Assembly (NCBI GenBank): GCA_018882885.1
Contig: VERG01000003.1
Location: 28,667-92,666 of the forward strand
Origin: Candidatus Nanopelagicaceae bacterium
GTDB taxonomy: Bacteria > Actinomycetota > Actinomycetes > Nanopelagicales > Nanopelagicaceae
Direction: 5' to 3'
DNA: 64,000 nt
Part shown: piece after piece, positions 9,830-18,870 of the stretch
How positions within the stretch are numbered: position 1 is the stretch's first letter
Layout: the number at the start of each line of letters is the position of its first letter
Translations under genes and position numbers: made by a program
The notes under the pieces: generated by a model
What the model was told of the DNA's origin: nothing
What the model saw: only the letters and a program-made list of their open reading frames with translations
Database searches by the model: none

Positions 9830-10666
9830 CTACTCGCTGCCTTGAGGGTGATCGGTTTTGCCGCTCTGAAAATTTCTGTGACGGAAAAGATAAATAGCCC
9901 CTCCAAGCACCAATAATGCGCTGGTAAATATATTTAGCCGAACACCTAAAATGAGGTTTGACTCATCGATTCTTATCAACTCAATCAAGCCCCGGCCGAA
10001 ACTGTAGAGAGCTACGTAAAGTGCGAAAATTCCACCTGCATTGAGGTTACGAAGCTTCGGATAGAACATGAGAAATGCCGCTACCGCTAGGCACCAAAGT
10101 GATTCATATAAAAATACTGGATGAAAGGTTTCATAACTTGAGTAACCGATTGGCCTGTATGCCAAAGGAATCTCCAAAGCCCATGGTGCTTCTAAAGGCC
10201 TGCCAAACAACTCTTTATTAAACCAATTACCCCAGCGTCCTAACGCTTGCGCCACAAGTAATGCGGGAGCTAACGCATCGGCAAATCTGGAGAATTCAAT
10301 TCCTGAATTTTGTGGATGGCGCCTGTAGGCAATGTAGGCAGCAGCAAAGCCCAGAGATATCGCACCCCAGATTCCCAAACCTCCCTGCCAGATAAACAGT
10401 ATCGCTATGGGATCGCCCCCCACGCCAAAGTATTTTTCAGGCGAGGTAATAACGTGATAGAGCCGCCCGCCAATCACGCCAGCAGGGACTGCAAAAACCG
10501 CAACATCACCTACAACACCAGATTTGCCGCCTATCGCGACATATCTACGGTTGCCGATTAAAACCGCGGCTACTACACCCAGGATTATGCAAAGTGCATA
10601 GAAATGAAAGGTTAACGGTCCAACTTCAAATTGAGATTGTGTCGGTGAAGGAATCGCAGCAAACAC
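9830..10666 (-). CDS. lgt: Prolipoprotein diacylglyceryl transferase
   Basis: The 278-residue inner-membrane enzyme attaches a diacylglyceryl group to the lipobox cysteine of prolipoproteins, the first step of lipoprotein maturation; LspA (25839-26366) performs the next. Visible family motifs are LTFHFYALCIILGV near the start, VIGGRLYHVI, GGLGIWGAI, and the conserved block RWGNWFNKELFGRPLEAPWALEI, with YRP and HPVFLYESLW further on. Seven or so hydrophobic helices are apparent. The start codon is GTG, sharing one base with the TAG stop of the upstream DsbA-like gene (TAGTG), which indicates coupled translation. Confidence 0.96.
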   Translation of the reverse strand: MFAAIPSPTQSQFEVGPLTFHFYALCIILGVVAAVLIGNRRYVAIGGKSGVVGDVAVFAVPAGVIGGRLYHVITSPEKYFGVGGDPIAILFIWQGGLGIWGAISLGFAAAYIAYRRHPQNSGIEFSRFADALAPALLVAQALGRWGNWFNKELFGRPLEAPWALEIPLAYRPIGYSSYETFHPVFLYESLWCLAVAAFLMFYPKLRNLNAGGIFALYVALYSFGRGLIELIRIDESNLILGVRLNIFTSALLVLGGAIYLFRHRNFQSGKTDHPQGSE

Positions 10667-11412
10667 TACGGTTTAGCTGCTTCCACCGCCGCCTTAAACT
10701 CTTCAAGTTTGAACTCAGAGCTGGTTCGGTTCCACTGCTTGCCATTAATGAAAACGGTAGGAGTACCTTCAACCCCGTTTTTCTTCATGGATTGTGCAAC
10801 ATTTGTAACCGTTTCGGCGGATTTCAAATCATTAACACAACTTTCAAACTCTGGATTGGTAATGCCCAGTCGTTTACCTATTTCAATTAAATTCTTGTTG
10901 GAGAATATTCCACTGTTTTCGGCGGCTTGCACCTCATAAAGCGCACGATGAAACTCGATGAAACGACCCTCACTTACTGCGCAGTTAACGGCATTTGCTG
11001 CTCGTACTGATTCTTGACCTAAGAAGGAGGCCATGTGATAAACAACTTTGGCTTGATTTTCTCTCACTAGAGACTCTAAATACTGATTCATCTCTGTTTC
11101 AAAAAACTTGCAGTATGGGCATTGGAAATCCTCCCAAATATCGATGCGGAAAGAATTCTCTTCATTGAAGGAGACGCCATAATCATTTTCTGGAAGCACC
11201 TTACCTACAAGTGGTGCACCATTTTTTGATGAATCAATACTTTCAATAGTGGTAGGTAGAGCCACCTCTGAGGAGCTGCGCTTGTCGATCACAGTAAAAA
11301 TCAACCCTGAGAGAACAACTAGGGCCACCATTCCAATTACTATGTTGCGCGTAACTGTGTCTCCGGTGTTTTTATTCTTCTGCTTTTCGCGTGGGCGTGG
11401 TTCCTTTGGCAC
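10666..11412 (-). CDS. Membrane-anchored DsbA-like thiol-disulfide oxidoreductase
   Basis: The 248-residue protein has a lysine-rich cytoplasmic N-terminus, one transmembrane anchor (about 23-43, VIGMVALVVLSGLIFTVI) and an extracytoplasmic thioredoxin-fold domain with the redox motif CPYC in DFQCPYCKFFETEM. A helical insert and the cis-proline strand GVEGTPTVFINGKQW follow, as in the thioredoxin_4/DsbA group. It probably forms or isomerises disulfides in exported proteins; its electron partner (a VKOR-like protein in many actinobacteria) is not in the window. It lies 64 bp beyond the trpA terminator and is coupled to lgt. Exact physiological substrates cannot be inferred. Confidence 0.9.
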   Translation of the reverse strand: MPKEPRPREKQKNKNTGDTVTRNIVIGMVALVVLSGLIFTVIDKRSSSEVALPTTIESIDSSKNGAPLVGKVLPENDYGVSFNEENSFRIDIWEDFQCPYCKFFETEMNQYLESLVRENQAKVVYHMASFLGQESVRAANAVNCAVSEGRFIEFHRALYEVQAAENSGIFSNKNLIEIGKRLGITNPEFESCVNDLKSAETVTNVAQSMKKNGVEGTPTVFINGKQWNRTSSEFKLEEFKAAVEAAKP

Positions 11413-11470
11413 TTTAACTCCTCTTGTGATTCTCTAAATTTTTGAGATTTTTCACGGGCTAGCAACCTGG

Positions 11471-11491
11471 AAAAAGTTAGGCTCCCCTAAC
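11471..11491 (-). terminator. Intrinsic terminator overlapping the trpA stop codon
   Basis: On the minus strand GTTAGG (486-491 complement) pairs with CCTAAC across a four-base loop, followed at once by TTTTT (11475-11471). The TAA stop of trpA (11479-11477) is inside the second arm. This marks the 3' end of the his-trp transcription unit. Confidence 0.8.
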
Positions 11492-12268
11492 CCCTTTTGC
11501 TAACTCTGAGGCGAGAACTTTAACCGCTTCAAGCCCTTCTTTCTCACTGGCAGACTCCAAAATTAACTTAATAAAGGCTGAGCCAACGATTACGCCATCT
11601 GCATAACGGGCCACCTGCTTGGCCTGTTCTCGGGTTGAAACACCGAGCCCAACTGCGACCGGCAACGTGGTCACTTTGCGGACTCTTTCAACCAGTTTCT
11701 CGGCCGCATCTGAAACTGTGGCGCGAGCTCCCGTTACCCCCATCAAGCTAGCGGCATACACAAAACCGGAACAGGCTTGCGCGACCTTCTCCAATCGCTC
11801 ATCACTTGAACTTGGTGCTACAACATAAACTCGACCCAATTGATTGTGATCGGTAGCTGAATACCATTCATTTGATTCCTCAATCGTTAAATCTGGTGTT
11901 ATAACTCCGGCTCCCCCTGATTGCGCCAGAGATTTCGTAAAACTCTCAACACCAGTTCGCTCAATAGGATTCCAATATGACATCACCAATGCTGGAACAG
12001 AGATGCTAGAAATAACATTAAATACATCTGTCGCACTAGTTTGATTGCGAAGTGCCACCTCTGCTGCTTGCTGAATAACTGGTCCATCCATCACCGGATC
12101 GCTATATGGAAATCCGACTTCGACTATATCCACACCACCAGAAATCATGGCAGCGATAATCTCTTTGGATCCTTCCAAAGTTGGAAACCCCGCTGGCATA
12201 TAACCAATTAGGGCGGCTCGATTTTCTGACTTAGCCTTAGCAAAGACCTCTTGCAGCTTTGAATTCAT
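11477..12268 (-). CDS. trpA: Tryptophan synthase alpha chain
   Basis: The 263-residue TIM-barrel protein cleaves indole-3-glycerol phosphate to indole and glyceraldehyde-3-phosphate and passes indole to TrpB. Recognisable segments are LIGYMPAGFPTLEGS near the start, VDIVEVGFPYSDPVMDGPVIQ with the catalytic glutamate and aspartate, and VAVGLGVSTREQA with GVIVGSAFIKLI for phosphate binding. Length is typical. It follows trpB by nine bases. The last gene of the his-trp block, it ends in an intrinsic terminator that includes its own stop codon. Confidence 0.97.
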   Translation of the reverse strand: MNSKLQEVFAKAKSENRAALIGYMPAGFPTLEGSKEIIAAMISGGVDIVEVGFPYSDPVMDGPVIQQAAEVALRNQTSATDVFNVISSISVPALVMSYWNPIERTGVESFTKSLAQSGGAGVITPDLTIEESNEWYSATDHNQLGRVYVVAPSSSDERLEKVAQACSGFVYAASLMGVTGARATVSDAAEKLVERVRKVTTLPVAVGLGVSTREQAKQVARYADGVIVGSAFIKLILESASEKEGLEAVKVLASELAKGVRGA

Positions 12269-12277
12269 AATTCGCTG

Positions 12278-13468
12278 TTAAAGTGGAATTCCAAAGTAAT
12301 TCGCGGCGGTTTGAACATCCTTATCGCCACGGCCGGATAGATTTATCAAAATTATTGCACCTTCGCCCAATTCATTTCCGATTTGCAGTGCTCCGGCAAG
12401 AGCATGAGCGGTTTCAATTGCTGGGATAATCCCTTCCGTTTTTGAAAGAAGTGCAAAGGCGTGCATCGCTTGATCATCAGTGATTGCGCGATATTCAGCA
12501 CGACCAATGTCATTCAAAAAGGCGTGTTCTGGACCTACTCCGGGATAATCAAGTCCAGCAGAAATCGAATGTGATTCCACGGTTTGCCCATTCTTGTCCT
12601 GCAAAACATAGGTGCGGGTTCCATGCAATACACCTGGAGTTCCACCCACAATTGTGGCGGCATGTTTGCCGGTTTCTACACCGGACCCACCGGCCTCTAA
12701 GCCAATCAGTCTTACCTTTTCATCTTCTATAAAAGGATGAAATATTCCGATTGCATTTGATCCACCACCGACGCAAGCCAAAACCGCATCTGGTAATCGA
12801 CCTGTTAACTCCAAAACCTGTGCTCTTGCTTCAACACCAATTATGCGATGGAAATCTCGAACTAATGTGGGAAATGGATGTGGGCCCGCAACAGTTCCCA
12901 ATAGGTAATGGGTCGTTTCAACATTAGTTACCCAATCACGCATCGCTTCGTTAATTGCATCCTTTAATGTTTTTGATCCAGTGGTTACTGGAACAACAGT
13001 TGCCCCCAACAATTTCATACGGGCAACATTTAGGGATTGTCGTTTTGTATCCTCTTCCCCCATGTAGACAACACATTCCAATCCCAACAAAGCCGCTGCA
13101 GTTGCTGAGGCAACACCATGCTGTCCAGCACCGGTCTCTGCGATGATCCGTTTCTTGCCCATTCGCTTTGTGAGTAAGGCCTGTCCCAAGACGTTATTTA
13201 TTTTGTGACTGCCGGTGTGGTTTAAATCCTCTCTTTTCAAGAGAATCGTTGAGTTGCCAGCGTGCGCGGCAAAACGCTTAGCCTCAGTAATTATGGATGG
13301 GCGACCTGTGTATGTCTTGTGTAACTCGTTAAGTTCGGATTGAAAAGTAGGATCCGATGACGCTGCAAGATGTGCTGCCTCTAACTCTTCTAATGCAGAG
13401 ATTAAAGCTTCAGGTACGAAGCGACCACCATATGGACCAAAATGTCCAATGATCTTTGATTGCTCCAT
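12278..13468 (-). CDS. trpB: Tryptophan synthase beta chain
   Basis: The 396-residue PLP enzyme joins indole with serine to give tryptophan. The N-terminal [15 protein letters not shown] is family-typical. The PLP lysine lies in [18 protein letters not shown], the phosphate-binding glycines in [12 protein letters not shown], and the alpha-subunit-contacting region [18 protein letters not shown] is intact. This is the TrpB1 form that works with TrpA, whose gene follows after nine bases. The gene begins 16 bp after trpC ends. Confidence 0.98.
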   Translation of the reverse strand: MEQSKIIGHFGPYGGRFVPEALISALEELEAAHLAASSDPTFQSELNELHKTYTGRPSIITEAKRFAAHAGNSTILLKREDLNHTGSHKINNVLGQALLTKRMGKKRIIAETGAGQHGVASATAAALLGLECVVYMGEEDTKRQSLNVARMKLLGATVVPVTTGSKTLKDAINEAMRDWVTNVETTHYLLGTVAGPHPFPTLVRDFHRIIGVEARAQVLELTGRLPDAVLACVGGGSNAIGIFHPFIEDEKVRLIGLEAGGSGVETGKHAATIVGGTPGVLHGTRTYVLQDKNGQTVESHSISAGLDYPGVGPEHAFLNDIGRAEYRAITDDQAMHAFALLSKTEGIIPAIETAHALAGALQIGNELGEGAIILINLSGRGDKDVQTAANYFGIPL

Positions 13469-13484
13469 GTAGAAATCCTAAGGG

Positions 13485-14267
13485 TTAATTGACCGCTGCG
13501 ACATTTAAAAAATCTGCTATCAAGGACTCTGGCGAGCCCGCCTTCACTAGGCTTTCGCCCACCAAAACCGCGTTGGCTCCTAGCTGATATGCCGCTTTAA
13601 CCTGATTGCTCTCGCTGATTCCAGATTCAGCAACACGATAAATGCCTTTAGGAATCTTGGGCAAAAGTAAATCAAAGTTTTTTAGATCAATCTCTAGAGT
13701 CTTTAAGTTTCGAGAGTTCACCCCGATTATCTCTGGATTTATCGCCAGAGCTCTATCCAGTTCTGCGGAATCATGTACCTCCACCAGTACCCGCATCCCC
13801 AATTCCATGGCAAGTGTGTAGAAGTCTCTCAATTGATAATCATCCAAAGCAGCAACAATTAATAAGAGTAGATCGGTTCCGTTGGCACGACTCTCTTTAA
13901 CTAGATACTCATTAACAATAAAGTCTTTCCGCAATACGGGTAGCGCAATTTCATTTCTAACCTGATGCAAATCCTTTAACGAGCCGCCAAAACGCCTTTG
14001 CTCTGTTAACACACTTACTACAGAAGCGCCGGAGGATTCATATTTCTTGGCCAAGGTTGAGGGCTCTGGAATTTCGGCTAAGGCACCTTTACTTGGTGAA
14101 GATCTCTTCACCTCGGCAATTACTGATAACGCATTCCTGCGAAGTGAAACCAAAGGGTCTCTAACCTGAGGTGCCGAGCTAATCAACTCATTTAATTGGG
14201 CCTCCGAAAGTTTTCGGCTCTCTAAATCTTCGAGGACGCCTTCAATAATTGAACTCAGGACACTCAT
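13485..14267 (-). CDS. trpC: Indole-3-glycerol phosphate synthase
   Basis: The 260-residue TIM barrel closes the indole ring from carboxyphenylaminodeoxyribulose phosphate. Family motifs include VIAEVKRSSPSKG with the catalytic lysine, VLTEQRRFGGS, PVLRKDFIVNEYLV with a second lysine, GVNSRNLKT and VAESGISE. It is not fused to trpF; the isomerase step before it is presumably done by PriA (16885-17628) as in other actinobacteria. The gene starts two bases after trpE ends, so translation is likely coupled. Confidence 0.97.
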   Translation of the reverse strand: MSVLSSIIEGVLEDLESRKLSEAQLNELISSAPQVRDPLVSLRRNALSVIAEVKRSSPSKGALAEIPEPSTLAKKYESSGASVVSVLTEQRRFGGSLKDLHQVRNEIALPVLRKDFIVNEYLVKESRANGTDLLLLIVAALDDYQLRDFYTLAMELGMRVLVEVHDSAELDRALAINPEIIGVNSRNLKTLEIDLKNFDLLLPKIPKGIYRVAESGISESNQVKAAYQLGANAVLVGESLVKAGSPESLIADFLNVAAVN

Positions 14268-14269
14268 GG

Positions 14270-15766
14270 TTACTTCTTTTTCTCCAACTGATTGGCCATG
14301 GAGATGGCGGTCAACACCGCTGCCGCTTTATTCAAACACTCTTCATCCTCGCTGGTTGGATTTGAATCTGCAACAATTCCAGCACCTGCCTGCACATAAG
14401 CTTTCCCATCTTTGATTACGGCGGTTCTAATAGCGATGCAGGTATCTAGATTGCCCACGAAATCTACATAACCAATAGCACCACCATAAATTCCTCGGCG
14501 AGTCGGTTCATGTTCTTCGATGATCTCCATAGCCCGCGGCTTGGGCGCACCAGATAATGTCCCAGCAGGAAATACCGCGTACAAAGCCTCTACTGGAGAG
14601 TGTTGATTCGAGAGCAATCCAGTAACCGTCGAAACAATGTGCATCACATGTGAGTAGCGTTCGATTTGCATGAACTCAACAACATTTACAGTTCCGGGAT
14701 CACAAACTCGACCCAGATCATTTCTTCCCAAATCAACCAACATCAAATGCTCAGCACGTTCTTTAGGGTCAGACAGCAACTCCTCACCCAGTCTTTGATC
14801 CTCTTCCGGATTAGAGGAGCGCTTTCTGGTTCCAGCGATCGGGTGAACCATGACTTCGCGCTCATTAACCTTAACTAGCGCCTCAGGACTGGAGCCAACG
14901 ATATTTAGCCCATCTGCAAATCTAAATAGGTACATGTACGGGCTAGGGTTTCTTAATCTAAGCATCCGGTATACATCCAAAGCATCGGCTGCGCATTCCA
15001 TTGTGAATCGTTGCGAGAGCACAACCTGGAACGCCTCGCCAGACTTAATCTCTTCTTTAACAGCAGAAATGTGCTCTTTGTACTCTGAGCTCTTCAAATT
15101 GCGCGCAAAATCTAACTCCGGCGCGTTAGGTAGCTGAAGTATTGAACTCTTGGTGTCTGAATTAAGCGCGCTCTCCATCTTCTGCAATCGGGACAACGCT
15201 GACTCATACGCTTCATCTACTCGAGCATCAGAGCCATCCCAATTAATTGCGTTAGCAATTAAAGTTACTGCTCCCTGCAAATGATCATAAACTGCCAAAT
15301 CACTAGTGAGCATGAATGCTATTTCTGGGACTCTTAACTCATCCTTTGCGATTTGCGGAAGCTTTTCCAACCTGCGCACCGCGTCATAACCCATATAGCC
15401 AACTAGACCCCCGGTTAATGGCGGGAGATCAGAAATTTTCGGAGAGCGGAGATGTTTACTTGCAATGTTTAAGGCCTCAAGTGGATCAATTTCATTGGGA
15501 GCACCCGCTGGCATCACACCTAGCCAATGCGCCACACCGTTTTTCTCGGTCAAAGTGGCATCGCTGTTAACTCCGATAAATGAGTAACGAGACCATGCGC
15601 CGCCATGCTCGGCAGATTCCAATAAAAAACTATTCTCTCGATTACTGGTTAGTTTGCTGTACAGGGCCAATGGGGTCTCTCCATCTGCCACAAATCGCTT
15701 CGCTACTGGAATTACATTAAAACTCTTAGCGTATTCGCGAAACTCCTCAAGCGTCATCAAATCCAT
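14270..15766 (-). CDS. trpE: Anthranilate synthase component I
   Basis: The 498-residue chorismate-binding enzyme makes anthranilate from chorismate and ammonia. The C-terminal catalytic region shows PSPYMYLFRFADGLNIVGSSPE, VHPIAGTRKR, LVDLGRNDLGRV, HIVSTVTGLL, FPAGTLSGAPKPRAM and GAIGYVDF, all standard. The N-terminal part contains the ESAEHGGAWSRYSFIG segment; the LLES motif tied to tryptophan feedback inhibition is present as FLLESAE. No glutaminase subunit (trpG) and no trpD lie nearby. The gene follows hisI by two bases, which fuses the his and trp sets into one run. Confidence 0.97.
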   Translation of the reverse strand: MDLMTLEEFREYAKSFNVIPVAKRFVADGETPLALYSKLTSNRENSFLLESAEHGGAWSRYSFIGVNSDATLTEKNGVAHWLGVMPAGAPNEIDPLEALNIASKHLRSPKISDLPPLTGGLVGYMGYDAVRRLEKLPQIAKDELRVPEIAFMLTSDLAVYDHLQGAVTLIANAINWDGSDARVDEAYESALSRLQKMESALNSDTKSSILQLPNAPELDFARNLKSSEYKEHISAVKEEIKSGEAFQVVLSQRFTMECAADALDVYRMLRLRNPSPYMYLFRFADGLNIVGSSPEALVKVNEREVMVHPIAGTRKRSSNPEEDQRLGEELLSDPKERAEHLMLVDLGRNDLGRVCDPGTVNVVEFMQIERYSHVMHIVSTVTGLLSNQHSPVEALYAVFPAGTLSGAPKPRAMEIIEEHEPTRRGIYGGAIGYVDFVGNLDTCIAIRTAVIKDGKAYVQAGAGIVADSNPTSEDEECLNKAAAVLTAISMANQLEKKK

Positions 15767-15768
15767 AG

Positions 15769-16095
15769 TTACAGGATTATCTCTGAATAAAAACAGGAGT
15801 TTTCGCCGGTGTGACAGGCCGGCCCATGACTATGTACCAAGAACAAAAAAGCATCAGAGTCACAATCAAATTTAATAGTGATTACCTCTTGTTTGTTGCC
15901 AGAGGTCTGACCCTTAACCCAAATCTCTTTTCTACTTCTGCTCCAAAAGGTGGCCTGCTTGGTATTGATGGTTTTTTCTAACGCCTCTTTATTAACCCAA
16001 GCTAACATCAACACCTCCTTGCTATTGGCATCCTGAACGATGGCAGGTAGTAACTGCTGATCATCTTTGAAGTTGGCCAATAACTTGGTGAGCAT
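15769..16095 (-). CDS. hisI: Phosphoribosyl-AMP cyclohydrolase
   Basis: The 108-residue zinc enzyme opens the adenine ring of phosphoribosyl-AMP in histidine synthesis. Visible motifs are QDANSKEVLMLAWVNKEAL, TFWSRSRKEIWVKGQTSGN, the aspartates of KFDCDSDAFLFLV and the cysteines in GPACHTGENSCF that bind metal. It is the single-domain form without a HisE fusion, so the preceding pyrophosphohydrolase must be encoded elsewhere. It sits three bases after hisF and two before trpE. Confidence 0.97.
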   Translation of the reverse strand: MLTKLLANFKDDQQLLPAIVQDANSKEVLMLAWVNKEALEKTINTKQATFWSRSRKEIWVKGQTSGNKQEVITIKFDCDSDAFLFLVHSHGPACHTGENSCFYSEIIL

Positions 16096-16098
16096 CGC

Positions 16099-16881
16099 TT
16101 AATTCTGCCTTAAAGTGGAGTTCTGACGCACAGTGAAACCTTTACGAGATAGATCCCGTTTGATGTCGCTAATTCGATAAATTCCAAAGTGAAATACGCT
16201 GGCCGCCAGCAAGGCATCGGCTCCGGATTCAATAGCTTTTCCAAAGTCATCCAAGTCACCAGCCCCGCCGCTTGCGATGACCGGAACTGAGGAGATCTCC
16301 CGTACCCTCCTGATTAGTTCTAGGTCATAACCTGCTCTGGTTCCATCCATATCCATCGAATTCAAGAGAATCTCTCCAACTCCTCTGCTGATCGCTTCTT
16401 CAATCCATGTGAAGGCGTCGATACCTGTTGAGTTGCGACCACCATGAGTTGTGACCTCGAATCCAGATTCGGTTCGACCTCTTTTGGCATCGATAGAAAT
16501 TACTAAAACCTGCGCCCCAAATCTTTCGCTTATCTCATTTATCAGATTCGGGTTTTTTATCGCTGCGGTATTTACGGAAATCTTGTCGGCGCCAGCGCGA
16601 AGTAACTGATCAACATCGAAGACCGATGAGATACCGCCGCCAACTGTAAGAGGAATGAAAACTTCATCTGCAGTTGCACTAACTACATCCAATGTGGTTT
16701 TTCTATCTTCAACACTGGCTGAGATATCCAAAAAGGTGATTTCGTCAGCGCCTTCTTCGCTGTAAATCCGGGCCATCTCAACTGGATCACCTGCATCGAC
16801 CAGATTCTTAAAATTTATTCCTTTAACCACCCGACCATTTGAAACATCTAGGCAGGGAATGATTCTGGTGGCTAGCGACAT
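16099..16881 (-). CDS. hisF: Imidazole glycerol phosphate synthase cyclase subunit
   Basis: The 260-residue TIM barrel uses ammonia channelled from HisH to form imidazole glycerol phosphate and AICAR. The catalytic aspartates are in [16 protein letters not shown] (first) and [15 protein letters not shown] (second); phosphate-binding segments are LTVGGGIS and [13 protein letters not shown], with AASVFHFG near the end. Its partner hisH is two genes upstream. Spacing to priA is three bases. Confidence 0.98.
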   Translation of the reverse strand: MSLATRIIPCLDVSNGRVVKGINFKNLVDAGDPVEMARIYSEEGADEITFLDISASVEDRKTTLDVVSATADEVFIPLTVGGGISSVFDVDQLLRAGADKISVNTAAIKNPNLINEISERFGAQVLVISIDAKRGRTESGFEVTTHGGRNSTGIDAFTWIEEAISRGVGEILLNSMDMDGTRAGYDLELIRRVREISSVPVIASGGAGDLDDFGKAIESGADALLAASVFHFGIYRISDIKRDLSRKGFTVRQNSTLRQN

Positions 16882-16884
16882 AAT

Positions 16885-17628
16885 TTATTGCGCCATTCCT
16901 GTTGGTGAATAAGCAACTTCAATAGCCTCTTGCAAGGTGAAGGCGCCGGCGTACAGAGCCTTTCCAACTATTGCGCCTTCAACACCTATCTCTGTAAGAG
17001 CTCTTAAATCCTTAACATCCTGCAATTTTGAAACCCCACCAGATGCGATTACTGGGCGATTGGTTACGCCACAAACCTGTTTGAGTAGATCGATATTTGG
17101 CCCTTGCAAAGTTCCATCTTTATTTACATCGGTAACTACATAACGAGCGCAGCCATCTGCATCCAGCCTTTGTAAAGTATCAAATAGGTCTCCCCCTGCT
17201 TTGGTCCAACCTCGAGCGGCAAGAGTGCGACCTCGAACATCTAGACCAACTGCGATGCGCTCGCCGAATCTGGCAATCACCGATGCGGTCCAATCTGGAT
17301 TTTCCATCGCAGCGGTACCTAAGTTAATGCGGGCACAGCCTGTTGAAAGTGCGCGCAACAAACTCTCTTCATCACGAATGCCACCAGATAACTCAACTTT
17401 GATATCCAACTTACCAATTACATCCGCGAGTAATTCATGGTTTGAACCTGTGCCAAATGCAGCATCTAGATCAACGAGGTGAATCCACTCCGCACCTGCT
17501 CTTTGAAAATCTAGTGCTGCCTCTAGCGGCGCTCCATAATTGGTTTGAGCGCTTAACTCACCTTGGACCAATCGGACCGCTTGGCCTTCTCTCACATCAA
17601 CGGCAGGTAACAGCTCAAGTTGTTTCAT
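16885..17628 (-). CDS. priA: Bifunctional phosphoribosyl isomerase A (HisA/TrpF activities)
   Basis: The 247-residue TIM barrel isomerises ProFAR in histidine synthesis and, in actinobacteria, also phosphoribosylanthranilate in tryptophan synthesis. The call PriA rather than plain HisA rests on the actinobacterial features: LLPAVDV with D11, R19 in VRLVQGE, the [10 protein letters not shown] loop with R139 and W141, D130 and D171 (VNKDGT), and the near-identical [12 protein letters not shown] and VELSGGIRD segments. The lack of any trpF next to trpC, trpB and trpA supports dual use, and the gene lies inside a joint his-trp run. Dual activity is inferred, not shown. Confidence 0.93.
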   Translation of the reverse strand: MKQLELLPAVDVREGQAVRLVQGELSAQTNYGAPLEAALDFQRAGAEWIHLVDLDAAFGTGSNHELLADVIGKLDIKVELSGGIRDEESLLRALSTGCARINLGTAAMENPDWTASVIARFGERIAVGLDVRGRTLAARGWTKAGGDLFDTLQRLDADGCARYVVTDVNKDGTLQGPNIDLLKQVCGVTNRPVIASGGVSKLQDVKDLRALTEIGVEGAIVGKALYAGAFTLQEAIEVAYSPTGMAQ

Positions 17629-18230
17629 AATGAAGCCGCCCAGTTAGCAATCAATTTCAAACCTGCCACTCCGCTCTTCTCAGGGTGAAACTGGGTAGCT
17701 GTTATTAAGTCGGTCTCAATGGCCGCAACAAAGTTCTCACCATAGCTACAGCCAATATTTGTAGCGCCCGATACCTCAGTTTTAACCGCGTAACTATGCA
17801 CAAAATAAAATCTCTCACCATTCAAATCTGCAAATGATCCAGAGTCAGTATTGCTCTCTATCTCGCTCCAACCAATATGTGGCAAAACTGGTGCTGAAAT
17901 TTTCTCTACCTTTTGGGGGAAAACTCCGACTCCACTTATCCGCTCTCCATTGAATAACTCATCGCTTTCAGAAAACAAAACCTGCATCCCAACGCAGATG
18001 CCTAAGATTTTTCGTCCCAGATCTAGCCGCTCTTTAATTAACTCATCGCCTTTAACCGCTCTTAAACCATTCATGCAAGAACCAAAAGCGCCAACACCAG
18101 GAATAACTAAACCTTCTGCTTCTAATGCGGTCTTAAAATCAGAGGTGATGACAACATCAGCTCCAGTTTTTTCACAGGCTCGTTGCGCAGATCGGATATT
18201 TCCGGAGCCATAGTCCAGAATCGCTATCAA
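17625..18230 (-). CDS. hisH: Imidazole glycerol phosphate synthase glutaminase subunit
   Basis: The 201-residue class I glutamine amidotransferase supplies ammonia to HisF. The nucleophile cysteine is in [13 protein letters not shown], the oxyanion-loop PGVG in [11 protein letters not shown], and the histidine-glutamate pair in [10 protein letters not shown] near the C-terminus. It overlaps hisB upstream and priA downstream by four bases each (ATGA), the signature of coupled translation. Confidence 0.98.
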   Translation of the reverse strand: MIAILDYGSGNIRSAQRACEKTGADVVITSDFKTALEAEGLVIPGVGAFGSCMNGLRAVKGDELIKERLDLGRKILGICVGMQVLFSESDELFNGERISGVGVFPQKVEKISAPVLPHIGWSEIESNTDSGSFADLNGERFYFVHSYAVKTEVSGATNIGCSYGENFVAAIETDLITATQFHPEKSGVAGLKLIANWAASL

Positions 18231-18820
18231 AGAACGCCTTTAGTAGAGGGCACACCGGAGGTACGAGAATCTAGAGCGACCGCATCTTTGAATGCTTGAG
18301 CGACCGCTTTGAACTGAGCCTCCAAAACATGGTGCGCATTTCTACCTTCTATAACCCTGATATGCAGCCCAATGCGCGCCTCTGCAACAATCGACTCCCA
18401 AATATGTTTTCCGAGCGTGGTATCAAAGGTTCCAATCAACTCCACAATCTCAGGTTGACGATGTACTAAATAAGGACGGCCGGAGAGATCAACTGCGACC
18501 TGTACTAGAACTTCATCCAGTGGAACTAGTGAGTTTCCAAATCTTCTAATTCCAGATTTATCTCCCAAAGCTTCCCTTAATGCCTGTCCAAATGCCAAGG
18601 AAGTATCCTCGACAGTGTGGTGAGAATCGACATCAACATCACCAGTTGTTTTTACTGTGAGATCAAATCCAGAGTGCTTACCAAGCTGGGAAATCATGTG
18701 GTCGAAAAATGGAACTCCAGTAGAGACATCTATTACTCCGGTGCCATCAATTTTGAGTTCAACCAGAACAGAGGATTCTTTGGTGGTGCGCTCAACACGG
18801 GCAAATCTTGGATTGGTCAT
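18227..18820 (-). CDS. hisB: Imidazoleglycerol-phosphate dehydratase
   Basis: The 197-residue manganese enzyme dehydrates imidazole glycerol phosphate. The duplicated metal-binding signatures are GVPFFDHMISQLGKHSGFDL and DSHHTVEDTSLAFGQAL in the first half, and HIWESIVAEARIGLHI and GRNAHHVLEAQFKA in the second. It is the monofunctional form. A 16-base perfect palindrome lies just ahead of its ATG. It overlaps hisH by four bases and is separated from hisC by 50 bp, the largest gap within the his-trp block. Confidence 0.98.
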   Translation of the reverse strand: MTNPRFARVERTTKESSVLVELKIDGTGVIDVSTGVPFFDHMISQLGKHSGFDLTVKTTGDVDVDSHHTVEDTSLAFGQALREALGDKSGIRRFGNSLVPLDEVLVQVAVDLSGRPYLVHRQPEIVELIGTFDTTLGKHIWESIVAEARIGLHIRVIEGRNAHHVLEAQFKAVAQAFKDAVALDSRTSGVPSTKGVL

Positions 18821-18821
18821 G

Positions 18822-18837
18822 AGGGGAATTATCCCCT
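18822..18837. promoter_or_regulatory. 16-bp perfect palindrome ahead of hisB
   Basis: AGGGGA-ATTA-TCCCCT reads as a perfect inverted repeat and lies two bases before the hisB ATG (18820-18818). On the minus strand its first arm AGGGGA resembles a Shine-Dalgarno sequence, so the hairpin could mask ribosome entry, or the site could bind a dimeric repressor. Which of these, if either, cannot be told from sequence. Confidence 0.4.
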
Positions 18838-18870
18838 ATCGCCCAGGGTTATGGCGACCAGATTATTACC

